Origin: Rothia aeria | GTDB taxonomy: Bacteria; Actinomycetota; Actinomycetes; Actinomycetales; Micrococcaceae | Reading direction: 5' to 3' | DNA length: 64,000 bases | NCBI GenBank assembly: GCA_002355935.1 | Contig: AP017895.1 | Location: forward strand, 1,550,001 to 1,614,000 | Shown here: piece after piece, positions 10,661-21,361 of the stretch | How the letters are laid out: every line of letters starts with the position of its first letter | Position numbering within the stretch: the first letter of the stretch is position 1 | Program-made: the position numbers and the translations under genes | The notes under the pieces: model-generated | What the model saw: only the letters and a program-made list of their open reading frames with translations | The model's database searches: none | Told to the model about the DNA's origin: nothing

Positions 10661-12093
10661 TTACTGGTTGTGAACCTCAGCTAACATATTCTTCAAATGT
10701 CCCAGAATAGTCAGCGGGTCAGAGCCAAAACCATCATGGTGATGAGTCTTCGACGTCCACACATGGGTGTTACCCACCCACCGGGCGGTCTCCATGGAAT
10801 TCTCATAATCCACATAAATATCCGGAGTATAAGCCGCCGCGACCACAGGAACCTCATTCCGGTGAAGCTGCTCATGATCGTAGAGACGACCCCAATCTTT
10901 CTTCTCCGCGAGCAGCTGCGCCACTTCAGCAAGCGGCCGTAGTGCCGGATCCTCCTCGTAGTACCAGGGGAAAATATGCTCGCCCGTGAAGAAAAGCGTC
11001 TCAGCATCAGGGGCAAATTCGGGGCGCTTAGCTGCAACACGTGCCGCCGCCCAGTTCGTAGGCGCCGGAGAAGGTGAAACAGTGAAACCAGGTATACCCG
11101 GCAGATTACCGTCAGCCGGACCATCCGCGTAAATCGTTTCGTGCATAAGAGCGTACAGCGGGTTCGCCAAGAACGACACCTCACCGCTCATGCTCGATAG
11201 GAATTGGTCTGAAAGATGGTCATCCCCTTCAGCAAACGCAGTTTCCAGGAAATAGTGCAGTCCGCGTTCACGCCAGCGTCCACCCAGGTAATGCCCCGCC
11301 ATCTGGAACCGGTGATCGGTGAGGCGCTCGCCGGTGGGCAGGAACTCCTCATGGGTACGCAAATGCTCGGCGATGCGGGTAGCCAGCGCAGCATCTTCCG
11401 GGAACCAGCTGTAGTATTCCTTATTACGTTCAGCCATGCGGTCGAAGGTGTGCTCATACACGTTATCGACAGTGGTGCGGATCGGGGCCAGGCCTGCGGT
11501 AATCCGCGAATCACGTAGGGACTGTGGCGCGAACGAAAGGTAGGAAAGAGTGAGGAACCCGCCGAAGGACTGGCCAACTGTAGACCAGCGCTTATCGGTT
11601 CGGTCAGCTAGAAGAACCTCACGCACAGCCTCGGCATCTGCAATGATGGAGTCCGCACGGAACAGCTCCACATACTCTGCCTGTAGCTGCGCGTCACCAA
11701 CGGCGGTGATATTACGGGCAGATAGCGGGGAAGACATGCCGGTACCGCGCTGATCCAGCAGGATGACACGGTGCGTTTTGGCTAGTTCAGCAATCCAACC
11801 GCCGATCGAACCGGTCTTTGGAGAACCGAACCCGGGCCCGCCCTGCAGGTACACAATATAGGGGCGTTTCTCAACGGGAAGAGTCAGCGTATCTGAGGTA
11901 TTAATAACCTCACGTGCAAAAATCTTAATGCTCTGATCCGCAAACCGTGAAGAGAGAGCAGCATCTTTGCCACGAGAAAAATAAGACCGTGGGTTAACGG
12001 TACCTCAAACCAGTGATCAATAATCTCGTGCTGATCGACCTTGGTGGTTGCGCCCTTACGGTACTGAACCTGGGGAAGCTTAGCGACGGCCAA
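10661..12093 (-). CDS. Proline iminopeptidase-like alpha/beta hydrolase (frameshift near 5' end)
   Basis: Peptidase S33-type alpha/beta hydrolase, probably a cytosolic prolyl aminopeptidase. It has the oxyanion-hole motif LQGGPGFGSP, DQRGTGMSS, the nucleophile elbow GQSFGG with catalytic Ser, and a C-terminal HHHDGFGSDPL segment that can supply the catalytic His. Restoring one base near 11990-12000 joins the N-terminal part (HWFEVPLTHG, then FADQSIKIFAREV) to the main domain. This gives about 477 residues from a TTG start at 12093 behind AAGAAGG. Without that base the catalytic part would begin at an internal codon with no N-terminus. The substrate is inferred from the family only. Confidence 0.82.
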
Positions 12094-12253
12094 CGTTGAA
12101 CCTTCTTTCTGTAGTGAATACACTGCTTTCAGTCTACCTCTCATTATCCCCAAAAACCGTACAGTGCAGGTGAAAAATAGGGACAATCTAAAGTGCGAGG
12201 AACACGCCTTAACCTCCCATGTTGGTAGCGTATCCCTCGCGCTCATAGGCTGC

Positions 12254-13560
12254 CTAGTCTTGTATCTCGCAGACGGTGGCGAACGATGTGCCATTCACCC
12301 GGCTACCGGCAACACCCGGTGAGGTTCCGGTAGCTATATATCCGCTATACACCCGCTGGTTGTCAAGATACGACCCTCCCGCACCACCGGCCCCAGAGAA
12401 CGCAGCTGAGCCCACGGGGACCAGTAGTCTCCTGCCTGGTATTCGCCATTAACGTACGTGTATTCCCCAGCCCACCGCTGGTCGGTGGCGTAGCCAGCAG
12501 CGGTCGTTACCGAGCCTGAACCGCCGCCACCGTACCCTCCGCCTCCGGTTGATCCGTGCAGTACGGAGCATTGGTTGCGGTCTGCGTGTGTGGAACCTAT
12601 GGTTACCACCATGCCGATACCTACCACACCTTTACCTCCGGTACCTCCTGTAGGGGTAGTCAGATACCCGTTATCACCTGCATTGCCTGCCAAGCTCTGC
12701 CGGTATGTGTAGTACGTGGAATTGTTCTTGAAGGAAAGCGAGGAGTTGCTGGTGGGGTTGAGGAGGTTTCCAGCTTCGCCGCCAGCCCCGGCCCACCCGT
12801 TGTACCCGCCTTTACCACCGTTCATATGCAGGCTGGGGCCGGGGAAATACTCATAGGTTTCGTCATACCCTTCACCGCCGGTGTATGAAGGTCCTCCGGT
12901 GCCGCCATTAGCTATATTGCCGTGATTAAAGCGCAGTCCTTTAAATCCGCTGGGGCGTTCGCCGTAAATTTTACTCCAGGTGGTCCGGGAAATTTGGCGG
13001 GCACCGCCGCCGCCTCCGCCGCCCGCAATGGCGAGAGGTGTTCCGTTAAGCAATACGGCGGATGCGCCTCCGCCAGTGGGACCATAGAGCTCGGTGACAC
13101 GGCCGGGACCTTCTTGGAATGCATTAGTGTAGCTGTTAGTCCCGATGTAGGCGGCTTCATGGGAGCCCCCGTCAGCCCAGCCGCGTCCGGGGGCTTCAGC
13201 TGATCCGGAGTAGGGGCCGCCACCGCCAGCAGTAATGAAGGTGACGGTGTCACCCTCGGTGAGGTCAATAGTTCCCGTAATATATGCTCCGGCCCCGCCA
13301 AAACCCTGGTACGAATCCCCTTGGTATGAACCGCCCGCGCCGCCGGTAATCGTGAAGGTTAGCGATTGGGTTTTATCGGTTGCTGTGAAGGTGTGCGTGA
13401 GTGAGCTGCCGTCGGTGGAAGTATTGGTAGGAATAGGGACAACGATACCGGGTTGGCAGTGCGATGCTGCAAGAGCAGGCACAGCAGTACTCGCGAGAAC
13501 TACAGGTACAGCCCATGCTGTACCTTTGACCAGTCCTCGTCTAGAGATATTTCCTTTCAT
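12254..13560 (-). CDS. Secreted glycine-rich protein with Tat-like signal (frameshift near 3' end)
   Basis: Function unknown. The signal peptide is ISRRGLVKGTAWAVPVVLAS, of the same type as the genes at 7794 and 8614, with cleavage near residue 32. The mature chain is Gly-rich, with blocks such as LAIAGGGGGGGARQ and GGTGGPSYTGGEGYDETYEY. It also has TFTATDKTQSLTFTITGG followed by a DLTEGDTVTFITAGGGG segment, resembling the glycine-rich domain layout of ALK-like secreted proteins. Restoring one C opposite the run 12416-12419 changes an aberrant tail into GAGGAGGSYLDNQRVYSGY, ending at 12254 (435 residues). Surface display or biofilm-matrix roles are possible but unproven. The long Gly-coding repeats are a likely site of further length errors. 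Confidence 0.72.
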
Positions 13561-13859
13561 GAATGTTCTTTCTCCCTGTGGTTTAAATAATCTTCAAATG
13601 TGTTCGATATAAGCCGCTGTGCGGTATTCAGTAGTGTGATGACGACACGCTGAAGTCTCAGCTAGTAAGTGAATAAATTTTCTGTAAATAGAATAATACA
13701 ACACTCTGTGCGAAAGGTAGGGGTGCTCAGAATGTCGTGTTTTACTAAACGTGTAGTCTAGATATAGATGAATCTATATCTTGAGGGAGTGTATATACTT
13801 TCACTCAGGGGTGGGGTGGAAACTGTTGGTATACAGTTGGCTTTAGGTGTTAAAAGAAC

Positions 13860-13887
13860 AACCCCGCCGCGGGGTGACGACGGGGTT
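13860..13887. terminator. Possible hairpin terminator in gene-free region
   Basis: Short arms AACCCCG (13860-13866) and CGGGGTT (13881-13887) enclose a GC-rich loop. It lies about 600 bases beyond the helicase stop and upstream of the Gly-rich gene. Its role is uncertain. Confidence 0.35.
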
Positions 13888-14265
13888 GGTGGCATTCAGG
13901 AAAGCTCGGATAAAATATCCGGTGTTCGCGTGCTTTCCTTGTGCTGATACCTAGTGTGCATCACAAAAAGATAATTTCCAACTCTCGTAAATCCCCTGAA
14001 AGATCTGTCAATTATGAATGTTTATCTTGAAGTATTCATGGGATTTTCTGGAAAAACAGGCATATTTTGTTTAACTGTTGAGTAAATATAAAGATATTTA
14101 TATGACCTGCATAACACAAAAGGGTCTAATACTCGAAGAATATAGCACTATTTATGTGTTGCATATCACTAAAATTGAGGTGGTGAATGACTGTACAACG
14201 GTCATAAAACTGTTGGGAAAGCCCCGGCTATTCAACAAAAACCCAAGTATATGCCGAGTATATCC

Positions 14266-14304
14266 TCCGGCTACAGTTCAACCTGCACCAGGTTCATTAC
14301 CGGA
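14266..14304. repeat. Nested inverted repeat (two-stem hairpin)
   Basis: An outer stem TCCGG/CCGGA (14266-14270 with 14300-14304) encloses an inner perfect hairpin AACCTG-CAC-CAGGTT (14280-14294). It lies about 180 bases downstream of the helicase stop on the minus strand. It could be a terminator or part of a structured RNA; none was recognised. Confidence 0.4.
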
Positions 14305-14485
14305 AAAACAGGGAAAGGGAGCATAAGAACCAAACCGCCACCCAATGAGTCATGAGAAACACAAAAGAGCACGTCAGGAAGGTGCGAGAGCGGATACATC
14401 CTTCCCTTTCATCACATGTTTAAAATTTCATTTACTTATAGTAAGACATGCAACAAATGCCTATTTAGATACATTATTGCTAAAT

Positions 14486-17091
14486 CTAGAATTCACCCAC
14501 GCTTAAAATCTTCAAAACTGGGTAACCGGCATCATCGGAAGCAGCAAGATCCACCTCCGCCCGAATACCCCAGTCGAAGTTGTCCTCAGGATCAGCAAAG
14601 GTCTGCTGTACTTTCCATATACCAGGATGCTCCCGCACATTATCGTCAATCTGAACGAGCTTAGGGGAGCGGGCCTCAGCATCCGTATAAATATCGTCGT
14701 AAGCGTCAAAATAGTCGTCCATCGCATCTGCCCATGCGTCAGCATCCCACCCTGAAACCTCATCTAGCTCCCCAAGTATGCGATCTCGCTCATCAGCGAA
14801 AAGCTCCACACGGCGGAAGAGAGCATTGCGCACCATCACCCGGAACGCGCGTACATTCTTCGTGACGGCTGGGGAGTATCATCCTCAAGCTCGGCGGCGG
14901 CACGATCAGCTGCCAAGGATGCAGCATCTTCGCCAGCGGCAAGTTTCTCCCACTCGTCCACCAGCGATGAGTCGGTTTGGCGCACTAGTTCACCCAGCCA
15001 CTCAATAATCTCTGCAAGATCATCGTTGACGGCCGACTCGGGTACCGTTTGCCGCAGCGCCTTATATGCATCCGAAAGGTAACGCAGCAACACACCCTCG
15101 CCACGTTCTAACGCATAGTACTGTACAAAGTCGTTGAAACCCATAGCGCGCTCGTACATATCACGCACCACAGATTTCGGGTGAGGTTCAAAGCGCGCCA
15201 CCCAGGGGGCCGACTGCTGATACGTACTGTACGCCTGCTCGATCAACTCTGCGAGAGGCTGAGGGTAGGTTACCTGATCGAGCTCATACATACGCTCGTT
15301 ATACTCCACACCGTCTGCCTTCAGCTGCGCTGAAAGCTCGTTCTTAGCCTTACGCTCCTGCGCGTATAACACCAGGTGCGGTGGCTCCAAAGTTGCCTCA
15401 ATCAGTGAAAGAACATCCAAAGCATAGCTGGAGGAATCGGGATCCAAAAGTTCAATAGCTGCCACTGCGAATGCCGAAAGCGGCTGATTCAACGCAAAGT
15501 TATCCTGCAAATCCTCGGTCAGCCGCAGGTATGAACCATGCTCATCCGGGGTATCTGTACGCTCAATAACCCCGCCAGTCAGCAGCTCCTTATAAATACC
15601 AACGGCTTTACGCAAAAGTTCCCGACGACGCTGCGGCGGCTCATGATTCTCCTGAAGAATGCGGTAGGCTGCAACCACCGGATTCTGCGGGCGCTGCATC
15701 AGGTTCAAAAGCATTGAGTGGGTGATATCGAACGAAGAGGTCAGCGGCTCAGGCTCTGCTGCGACCAGCTGATCGAAGGTCTTCTCCGACCACCCCACAA
15801 AACCTTCCGGCGCTTTCTTGCGCTTAGACGACAGTGACTGATTAATCTTCTTCGTATCGTCACCGAACTTCGCCTGCGCTTTAGCCAACAGACGCGCATT
15901 TTCTATATCGTGTTCGGGCGCCTGCACCACCACGGTACCGGCGGTATCAAAACCAGCTCGACCGGCACGCCCCGCGATCTGGTGAAACTCACGTGCGCGC
16001 AGACGGCGGTTCTTCGACCCATCAAACTTCGACAAGGCCGTAATAAGTACAGTGCGAATAGGCACGTTAATGCCCACGCCCAAAGTATCGGTACCGCAAA
16101 TCACCTTTAACAACCCAGCCTGCGCAAGCTGCTCCACAAGGCGACGATATTTAGGGAGCATTCCCGCATGGTGAATACCAATACCAGCCCGCACCAGTTT
16201 ATTCAGCACCTTGCCGAAGCCCGGGCCGAACCTGAACTTCGCAATAAGCTGCGCGATCCGCTCTTTCTCCTCCTTCGAAGCAATAGCTACCGGCAACAGC
16301 GCGTTTGCCTGCTCCAAGGCGGCCTTCTGCGAGAAATGAACAATGTAGACGGGGGTTTGTTTAGTCTGCACAAGCTCCTGAACCGCCTCCTGAATGGGAT
16401 CGGTCGAGTAGTAGAAATGAAGCGGAATCGGGCGCTCGCTACTGGCAACCAGCACGCTTTCACGACCGGTGAGTGCCGTCATCTCTTCCTGGAAGCGTGT
16501 AGTGTCGCCCAGGGTCGCGCTCATGAGCAAGAATTGCGCCTGCGGAAGCTCCAAAAGCGGCAGCTGCCACGCCCAGCCGCGTTGCGGGTCAGAGTAGAAA
16601 TGAAACTCATCCATAATAACCTGACAGACATCCGCAGTCTTACCCTCGCGCAGAGTAATATTCGCCAGGATCTCGGCGGTACAGCAGATAATGGGGGCAT
16701 CCGCATTAATAGCCGAATCCCCGGTAATCATACCGACATTTTCGGCACCAAAAATCTCGATAAGATCAAAGAACTTCTCGGAAACAAGCGCTTTAATGGG
16801 TGCGGTGTAGTAGGAACGCTGCCCAGTTGCCAAACCGGTAAAATGCGCCGCCACCGCCACCGTAGATTTACCAGAACCGGTGGGGGTAGCCAGCACCACA
16901 TTATGCCCCGCCGCAATTTCCAAGACAGCTTCATCTTGAGCCGGGTAAAGCGTCATGCCTCGACTGGAGATCCACCCGGTGAACGCCTCATAGATTTCAT
17001 CCGGGGTGAGCGGATTGCCGGTGTAGTCGCGCCGGTTGTAACCGCCGGGATTCTCCGCGAGTTTGGGGGAAAGGTATTCAAGAATGCTCAT
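14486..17091 (-). CDS. DEAD/DEAH-box helicase with C-terminal DUF3516 (frameshift near 3' end)
   Basis: Superfamily 2 helicase of the actinobacterial DUF3516 type, probably acting on RNA; the precise role is unknown. Walker A ATPTGSGKST is at residues 68-77. Motif II is DEFHFY (a DEFH variant), motif III SATLGDT, and motif VI QIAGRAGRAGFDTAG. DUF3516 fills the C-terminal half (MYERAMGFNDFVQYYALERG region). The frame breaks at the run of four G at 14871-14874; with five it continues through FRVMVRNALFRRVEL to WGIRAEVDLAASDDAG, the usual family ending. The joined protein has 868 residues, normal for the family. The 117-codon frame at 14486-14839 is therefore this C-terminus and not a separate gene. 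Confidence 0.88.
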
Positions 17092-17310
17092 GGTGCTTCA
17101 ATTTTACCGAGTCTAGGGGCAGAGAATTAGCAGAATCCGTCAAAATCAGCGATGCGCACAATATTGGCGGCTGTCGCAGCATACAAAGTAGATAGGCCAC
17201 AGAAAACTTGGGCGTATGGTCGATCTACGCTAGCCGAAATCCGCCGACTGTTAGACTTGCGTATAGCGACGTGTGGTTATTTTCTTTTCCGACAAGGAGC
17301 GCACAATATA

Positions 17311-18039
17311 GTGATGGACATATCCCTGAAGGATACAAAAATAGCAGGATACTGGGCGACCGCAAGGGAAAATACTCTTGATGATTGCGTGTCAGAACTT
17401 CACCATTTTATGACCTCACTTGAGGGACTGTACCCGGGTGGACACTGGTGTATTATGCGTGAAGCTCCTCAGCGGTTAGGGGCCAATGTTGAAAATTCTA
17501 CTCCCGGACTGACCGATCTGCTATTGGGCCAGCTAGAGGGCGCGAAAACTCCAGATGCAGACGCCTCATTTGGGTACTACTTTAACCTGGAATATCTGGG
17601 GCCGCTCCCAATAATTGTCCAAGGATGCGTAGGAATACAAACAGACAATAAGAATTATAAAAACTTTGTCCTGATCAAATTTTGGCGAGACCCCGAAGTA
17701 CCAGAATCTTCACAGGGAGAACTCACTCTTGAATCCGGTCACCAGCTGCTTGAAGCAATTATTCGTTGCTGGTCACCGCACTTAGCGACATGGACAACAA
17801 CTGCCTGGTTACGTGCTGTACCGAAGAGAGAGGCGTACACACCCTCTCTAGGGTGGAAGACCTATTTCAGTGAACCAGCGGTATGCGAACTAATCAGCGA
17901 CTTAGGCAAACCCCTGCATCAGGGAATACTCCTTGAAACCGCAACGGATATTCACGACGTAACCCCGGAAAAAATTGCGGCGCTAGCGCAAGAACTCGCT
18001 GACCGGGGAGTAGAGGATACGCTGTACCGTGGTGCATAG
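17311..18039 (+). CDS. Imm52-like putative immunity protein
   Basis: About 242 residues. The start is placed at GTG 17311 (ATG 17314 is also possible) behind AAGGAG at 17295-17300; the frame is open from 17152 but the upstream part looks non-coding. Near the N-terminus it reads YWATARENTLDDCVSELHHF, recalling Imm52-type immunity proteins of polymorphic toxin systems, which begin with a YW...R..s...ca pattern. Further Trp-rich segments are WCIMREAP and CWSPHLATWTTTAWLRAV. The match is from memory and tentative. No toxin gene adjoins it: the helicase is divergent upstream and the phosphoesterase is convergent downstream. If the assignment holds, it is an orphan immunity gene. It has no signal peptide or membrane segment, so the product should be cytosolic. 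Confidence 0.5.
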   Translation: MMDISLKDTKIAGYWATARENTLDDCVSELHHFMTSLEGLYPGGHWCIMREAPQRLGANVENSTPGLTDLLLGQLEGAKTPDADASFGYYFNLEYLGPLPIIVQGCVGIQTDNKNYKNFVLIKFWRDPEVPESSQGELTLESGHQLLEAIIRCWSPHLATWTTTAWLRAVPKREAYTPSLGWKTYFSEPAVCELISDLGKPLHQGILLETATDIHDVTPEKIAALAQELADRGVEDTLYRGA

Positions 18040-18065
18040 CAGGATACTGACCCTGGCAGAAGATG

Positions 18066-19346
18066 CTAGCGGAACGGCTTGACCGTAGAAGTAGAAGGCA
18101 CACGGATGAGTGTTTCGACTGCGCCATTATTGCTTAGCATAACTGCCGTGAGAAACCCTCCGCGATGCTCCACACCGGACTCCAGGGGACGGATTGCCTC
18201 AAAATCTAGGGGTGACATACCCTCCATGCGTTTCTCATGCCGGTGACCGAACCACTGCACAATACCGCGGCGAGCGCAGGCCGTATCCAGTTCGTCTGCG
18301 AACACCCGGTAATTCGTTTTGCCGTACAGCGCCCGCTCCGTATTATTCGTACCACGGCACAACACCTCGTCGGCGAGCAGCCCCGTCACATACCGGCCAG
18401 GTGCCGCCGTCACCGCATCCAGCACAGCGGGAATAACACCACCGTGGCTCACCCAATGCTCCCGGGCGCCCACGGTAAATGCGAAGAACGGCACCGAACG
18501 GTTAATAAGCTCTTCACGCACTGCTCGTTTGGTAATGCCAGCTTCTTCAAGCTGCCGCAGAGTCTCGATCGTGTCATCTGGTTTATCGTAATTAAAAGTA
18601 CCTAATGAGGCACGCCGCACCGCGATCTCGTGGTTACCCTGTACAATCACCACATTCTTGCGTTCAGGCAGCAGAGTGTTATACACCGTCACCGGGGTGG
18701 TGCCCCGGTCGAACAGATCACCCACAAATATCCAGAAATTGTGAGGGCTATCTAACCCTCCCGGAACTTTGGCAATAAGCTCTTGAAGCTCATCACCTGC
18801 ACCTTGAATATCGCCTACAAGGACAATGCGTTCATACTCTGAAAGGTCGTGCGGCGTTACGGTGAGTATCTGAGCAATGTCGTGCATATTCACCCAGCCA
18901 CGCATAATCTTACGGTCTGGTTTTTGTTCCCATACACCATCAAAGGCACTATTAGTATCCGTGGGGTTTGGGGAATTTTTATGGTGCGCATCTACTAGAT
19001 GAACGGTGTAATCGTAGGCCCTAGCCAGTCTGATGACACCTTTAACGTCTTTAGTGGTGAGTGTATCGGGGGAGTCGATAGTTGAGAGCCCCGTCAAATC
19101 TCCGCGCAGAAAAATTGTTTCACCCATCGTCATTTTTGATTCAATAGCACCGTAAATAGCCGTCATGGCGAGTTTGCGGGCACGATCGGTCAGCGTGGTT
19201 AGCCTGCCCTCGAAAGAAAAACCAACACTTCCATAGAGGGAACGGAAATCTCCCATGTCAATGATGTAAGAGCGCCAATCTAGTATGGGGCTGGGAAAAA
19301 TACTGTCTATAGCCTGGTGGCCGAAGATAACAAAAAGTCTGCGCAT
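18066..19346 (-). CDS. Calcineurin-like metallophosphoesterase with N-terminal extension
   Basis: The C-terminal two thirds form a PPP-type phosphoesterase. Metal-binding motifs are GDIQG (about 178-182), GDLFDRG (about 219-225) and GNHE (about 247-250), with HGG and GHRHEKR further on. The N-terminal 150 residues are extra. The segment FLRGDLTGLSTIDSPDTLTT, followed by IRLARAYDYTVHLVDAH, recalls the polynucleotide-kinase half of Pnkp-type proteins, but I see no P-loop, so it would be a degenerate kinase module at most. Start ATG 19346 follows AAAGGA. It could be a bis-tetraphosphatase/PrpE-like enzyme or an RNA-repair-related phosphatase. The gene is convergent with the immunity-like gene. 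Confidence 0.72.
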   Translation of the reverse strand: MRRLFVIFGHQAIDSIFPSPILDWRSYIIDMGDFRSLYGSVGFSFEGRLTTLTDRARKLAMTAIYGAIESKMTMGETIFLRGDLTGLSTIDSPDTLTTKDVKGVIRLARAYDYTVHLVDAHHKNSPNPTDTNSAFDGVWEQKPDRKIMRGWVNMHDIAQILTVTPHDLSEYERIVLVGDIQGAGDELQELIAKVPGGLDSPHNFWIFVGDLFDRGTTPVTVYNTLLPERKNVVIVQGNHEIAVRRASLGTFNYDKPDDTIETLRQLEEAGITKRAVREELINRSVPFFAFTVGAREHWVSHGGVIPAVLDAVTAAPGRYVTGLLADEVLCRGTNNTERALYGKTNYRVFADELDTACARRGIVQWFGHRHEKRMEGMSPLDFEAIRPLESGVEHRGGFLTAVMLSNNGAVETLIRVPSTSTVKPFR

Positions 19347-19504
19347 GTTCTAATCCTTTCACGCTGCTGGTAAGTGCAGTATCTGCTGTAAAGCGTAGAA
19401 ACCCCGTACACTGTAGTGTAATATACAACACATATAGAATAAATATGTTACCATCTGTATTTACTGAATGTATACAGAGGGGACGGCAGATAGCGAATAC
19501 GATA

Positions 19505-21361
19505 ATGACAGAAACAGCGGAACCAGCAGAACGAAACACCACAGAAAAAACAGTACACACCCACACAGACGCAGAAAACACACCCCAGCATCCCGCAAAA
19601 GCCCCCGCCGCAGATGAGCTGAAAAACAGGGTGTCATTACGGGTAACCCCGCCAGGGTACCGCTACCCCTGGCACCGCTGGGTGATTCCCATGGTAGGCG
19701 AAACCACGGCGGGTGTGGGCGCCATCCTTATACCCGTTATTGTGGGCGTTTTCATTAACCAGCAGATCGTTGGCAACACCGCAGTCGCATGGCCGCTTTT
19801 CTGGGTGGTTGTAGCATCTATCATGGTGATTGCAGCCAACGAGTACTTCGGGTGGGGCGCTTCCCTCAGATTTGGATCGGAACTCGACCGGGACTGGCGC
19901 ACCTATGTGAATAGTCTGCTGGGGCGTTCCCTCGCGAAAGCAGACCCTGGCGAGATGGTCACCGTTATGACGAAAGACATCCGGCGCGTCACTAACCTCT
20001 TTTTCTCCGTGCCGCTCTTCGCCAACGCTATTATTGTTGCCGCAATGGGTGCGGTAATGCTGTGGCTCATTAGTCCGCTCACTGCCATTATTACCTTCGT
20101 CGGAACTTTCATCGTGGTTGGTGTGCTCATCCAGTACTCTAAATTCCTGGAGAACAGGGTGGGTGTATACCGCACTAAAGATGGAGAGAACTCATCCCGT
20201 GCCTCAGACATCGCCACCGGGTTACGCACTATCACCGGTTTAGGGGCCGAACAACAAATGCGGGCACGCTACCGTGAAGGTGCCAACGCAGTGTTTGACT
20301 CCCTCATGGCTTATGAACGTATCCGCCGCTGGATGTTTTTCGTACGTGTACTCCTCACCGGCATAGTCACCCTGCTTGGTGTGGGGTTCGCGCTTACCGG
20401 CCATGTTGAAGAAGGACGCTGGGTACCCGACGTGCACGCCGCATCCCTGGTGACTGTTGCCTCCATTATCTCCATGATGGGCGGCCCCATCTGGATCTCC
20501 CAAAACTTCATCACAGAATGGCGGTACGCAAAAATTGGTCTGGCAAAAATAGCTCGGCTTGAAGGGTATGCGGGTGTTCGAAAAGGTGTGCTGAAAAAAC
20601 CGCGCACAGATGCCGAAATGGAGGAACTACAGGCAGAGGCCAACGCCCACGAAAGCACCACCCGTGTGCGGGTGCGAGAAGTATCAGCGCAAGCAGCCAA
20701 CCAGCACATCATCTACATTAACCCGCGTGCGCACAATATGACCGCCCAAGACTATGCGCAGGCGCTTACCGCAGCACTACGAACCGGCAATAGCGTTGAG
20801 ACACCCACCCCGCACAACACTCAAACGGAAGAGCGTGTGCTTCTGAGCGAATCAAACCCCATGATCTTCGCCGGAACCCTGCAAGAGCACCTACGACTAG
20901 GGACCGTGCCGCCCGACACCGCAGAAGCCGCCCGTGCAAAAGACGAATTTTTGCTCAAGATCACCGATTCCCGGGAAATTGCGCACCGGTTAGGCGGGCT
21001 CGACCCCGACGACTACTATGCTGCCCGCATCACCAGTGAAGGGGCTAACCTCTCGGGCGGGCAGCGCCAACGTTTAGCACTAGCCCGCGCTCTCGCCCAA
21101 GACGCCCAGATTCTCGTACTCACCGAACCCCTCAACTCAGTTGATGAGCCCAGCCAACGCTACATCTACGACCATTTAGAGCAGCACGTGGGCCAACCGG
21201 GGCTGCTCGAAAAAATAGCAAAAATATACATCGTCTCAACCACCGCCGAAGTGGTGCGCCGTATTGAACGCGACGGGTACGTGGTTGTAGAAGACGATGG
21301 CACCATCAAACCTTCAAGCACCACCGACAAACCCAAGAAACAGGAGGTGAACCGTGGCTAA
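19505..21361 (+). CDS. ABC exporter subunit with degenerate nucleotide-binding domain
   Basis: Half-size ABC exporter: a six-helix transmembrane domain (about residues 45-300) followed by a nucleotide-binding domain. The NBD keeps a perfect signature LSGGQRQRLALARAL. There is no Walker A motif at all between the membrane domain and the LLSESNPMIFAGTLQEHL segment. Walker B is ILVLTEP, with Thr replacing the usual Asp, the Q-loop lacks Gln, and the H-loop His is replaced (IVSTTAEV). It should not hydrolyse ATP alone but can supply the signature motif to a partner. The next gene overlaps it by 8 bases and has the complementary motifs. The start is uncertain: ATG 19505 is chosen, with ATG 19445 upstream in frame. 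Substrate unknown. Confidence 0.82.
   Translation: MTETAEPAERNTTEKTVHTHTDAENTPQHPAKAPAADELKNRVSLRVTPPGYRYPWHRWVIPMVGETTAGVGAILIPVIVGVFINQQIVGNTAVAWPLFWVVVASIMVIAANEYFGWGASLRFGSELDRDWRTYVNSLLGRSLAKADPGEMVTVMTKDIRRVTNLFFSVPLFANAIIVAAMGAVMLWLISPLTAIITFVGTFIVVGVLIQYSKFLENRVGVYRTKDGENSSRASDIATGLRTITGLGAEQQMRARYREGANAVFDSLMAYERIRRWMFFVRVLLTGIVTLLGVGFALTGHVEEGRWVPDVHAASLVTVASIISMMGGPIWISQNFITEWRYAKIGLAKIARLEGYAGVRKGVLKKPRTDAEMEELQAEANAHESTTRVRVREVSAQAANQHIIYINPRAHNMTAQDYAQALTAALRTGNSVETPTPHNTQTEERVLLSESNPMIFAGTLQEHLRLGTVPPDTAEAARAKDEFLLKITDSREIAHRLGGLDPDDYYAARITSEGANLSGGQRQRLALARALAQDAQILVLTEPLNSVDEPSQRYIYDHLEQHVGQPGLLEKIAKIYIVSTTAEVVRRIERDGYVVVEDDGTIKPSSTTDKPKKQEVNRG

Larger units (their letters stand above)
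13561..14485. other. 925-base intergenic region, AT-rich, no supported gene
   Basis: Distinctly AT-rich compared with its flanks. An 82-codon frame at 14078-14326 has no ribosome-binding site, family resemblance or compositional sign of coding. The region holds two inverted repeats, listed separately, and presumably the promoter of the Gly-rich secreted protein. I recognised no RNA family. Confidence 0.55.

Noticed and set aside
14266-14304. Second TPP riboswitch on the minus strand
   Set aside because: The minus strand has a TGAACCTG-like segment but no CTGAGA or GGGGTGCC element in the expected positions, and no thiamine gene follows.
14078-14326. 82-codon frame in the gene-free region
   Set aside because: No ribosome-binding site, no recognisable domain, composition of non-coding DNA.
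14486-14839. Independent 117-codon hypothetical gene
   Set aside because: It is the C-terminal end of the DUF3516 helicase after the deletion at 14871-14874.
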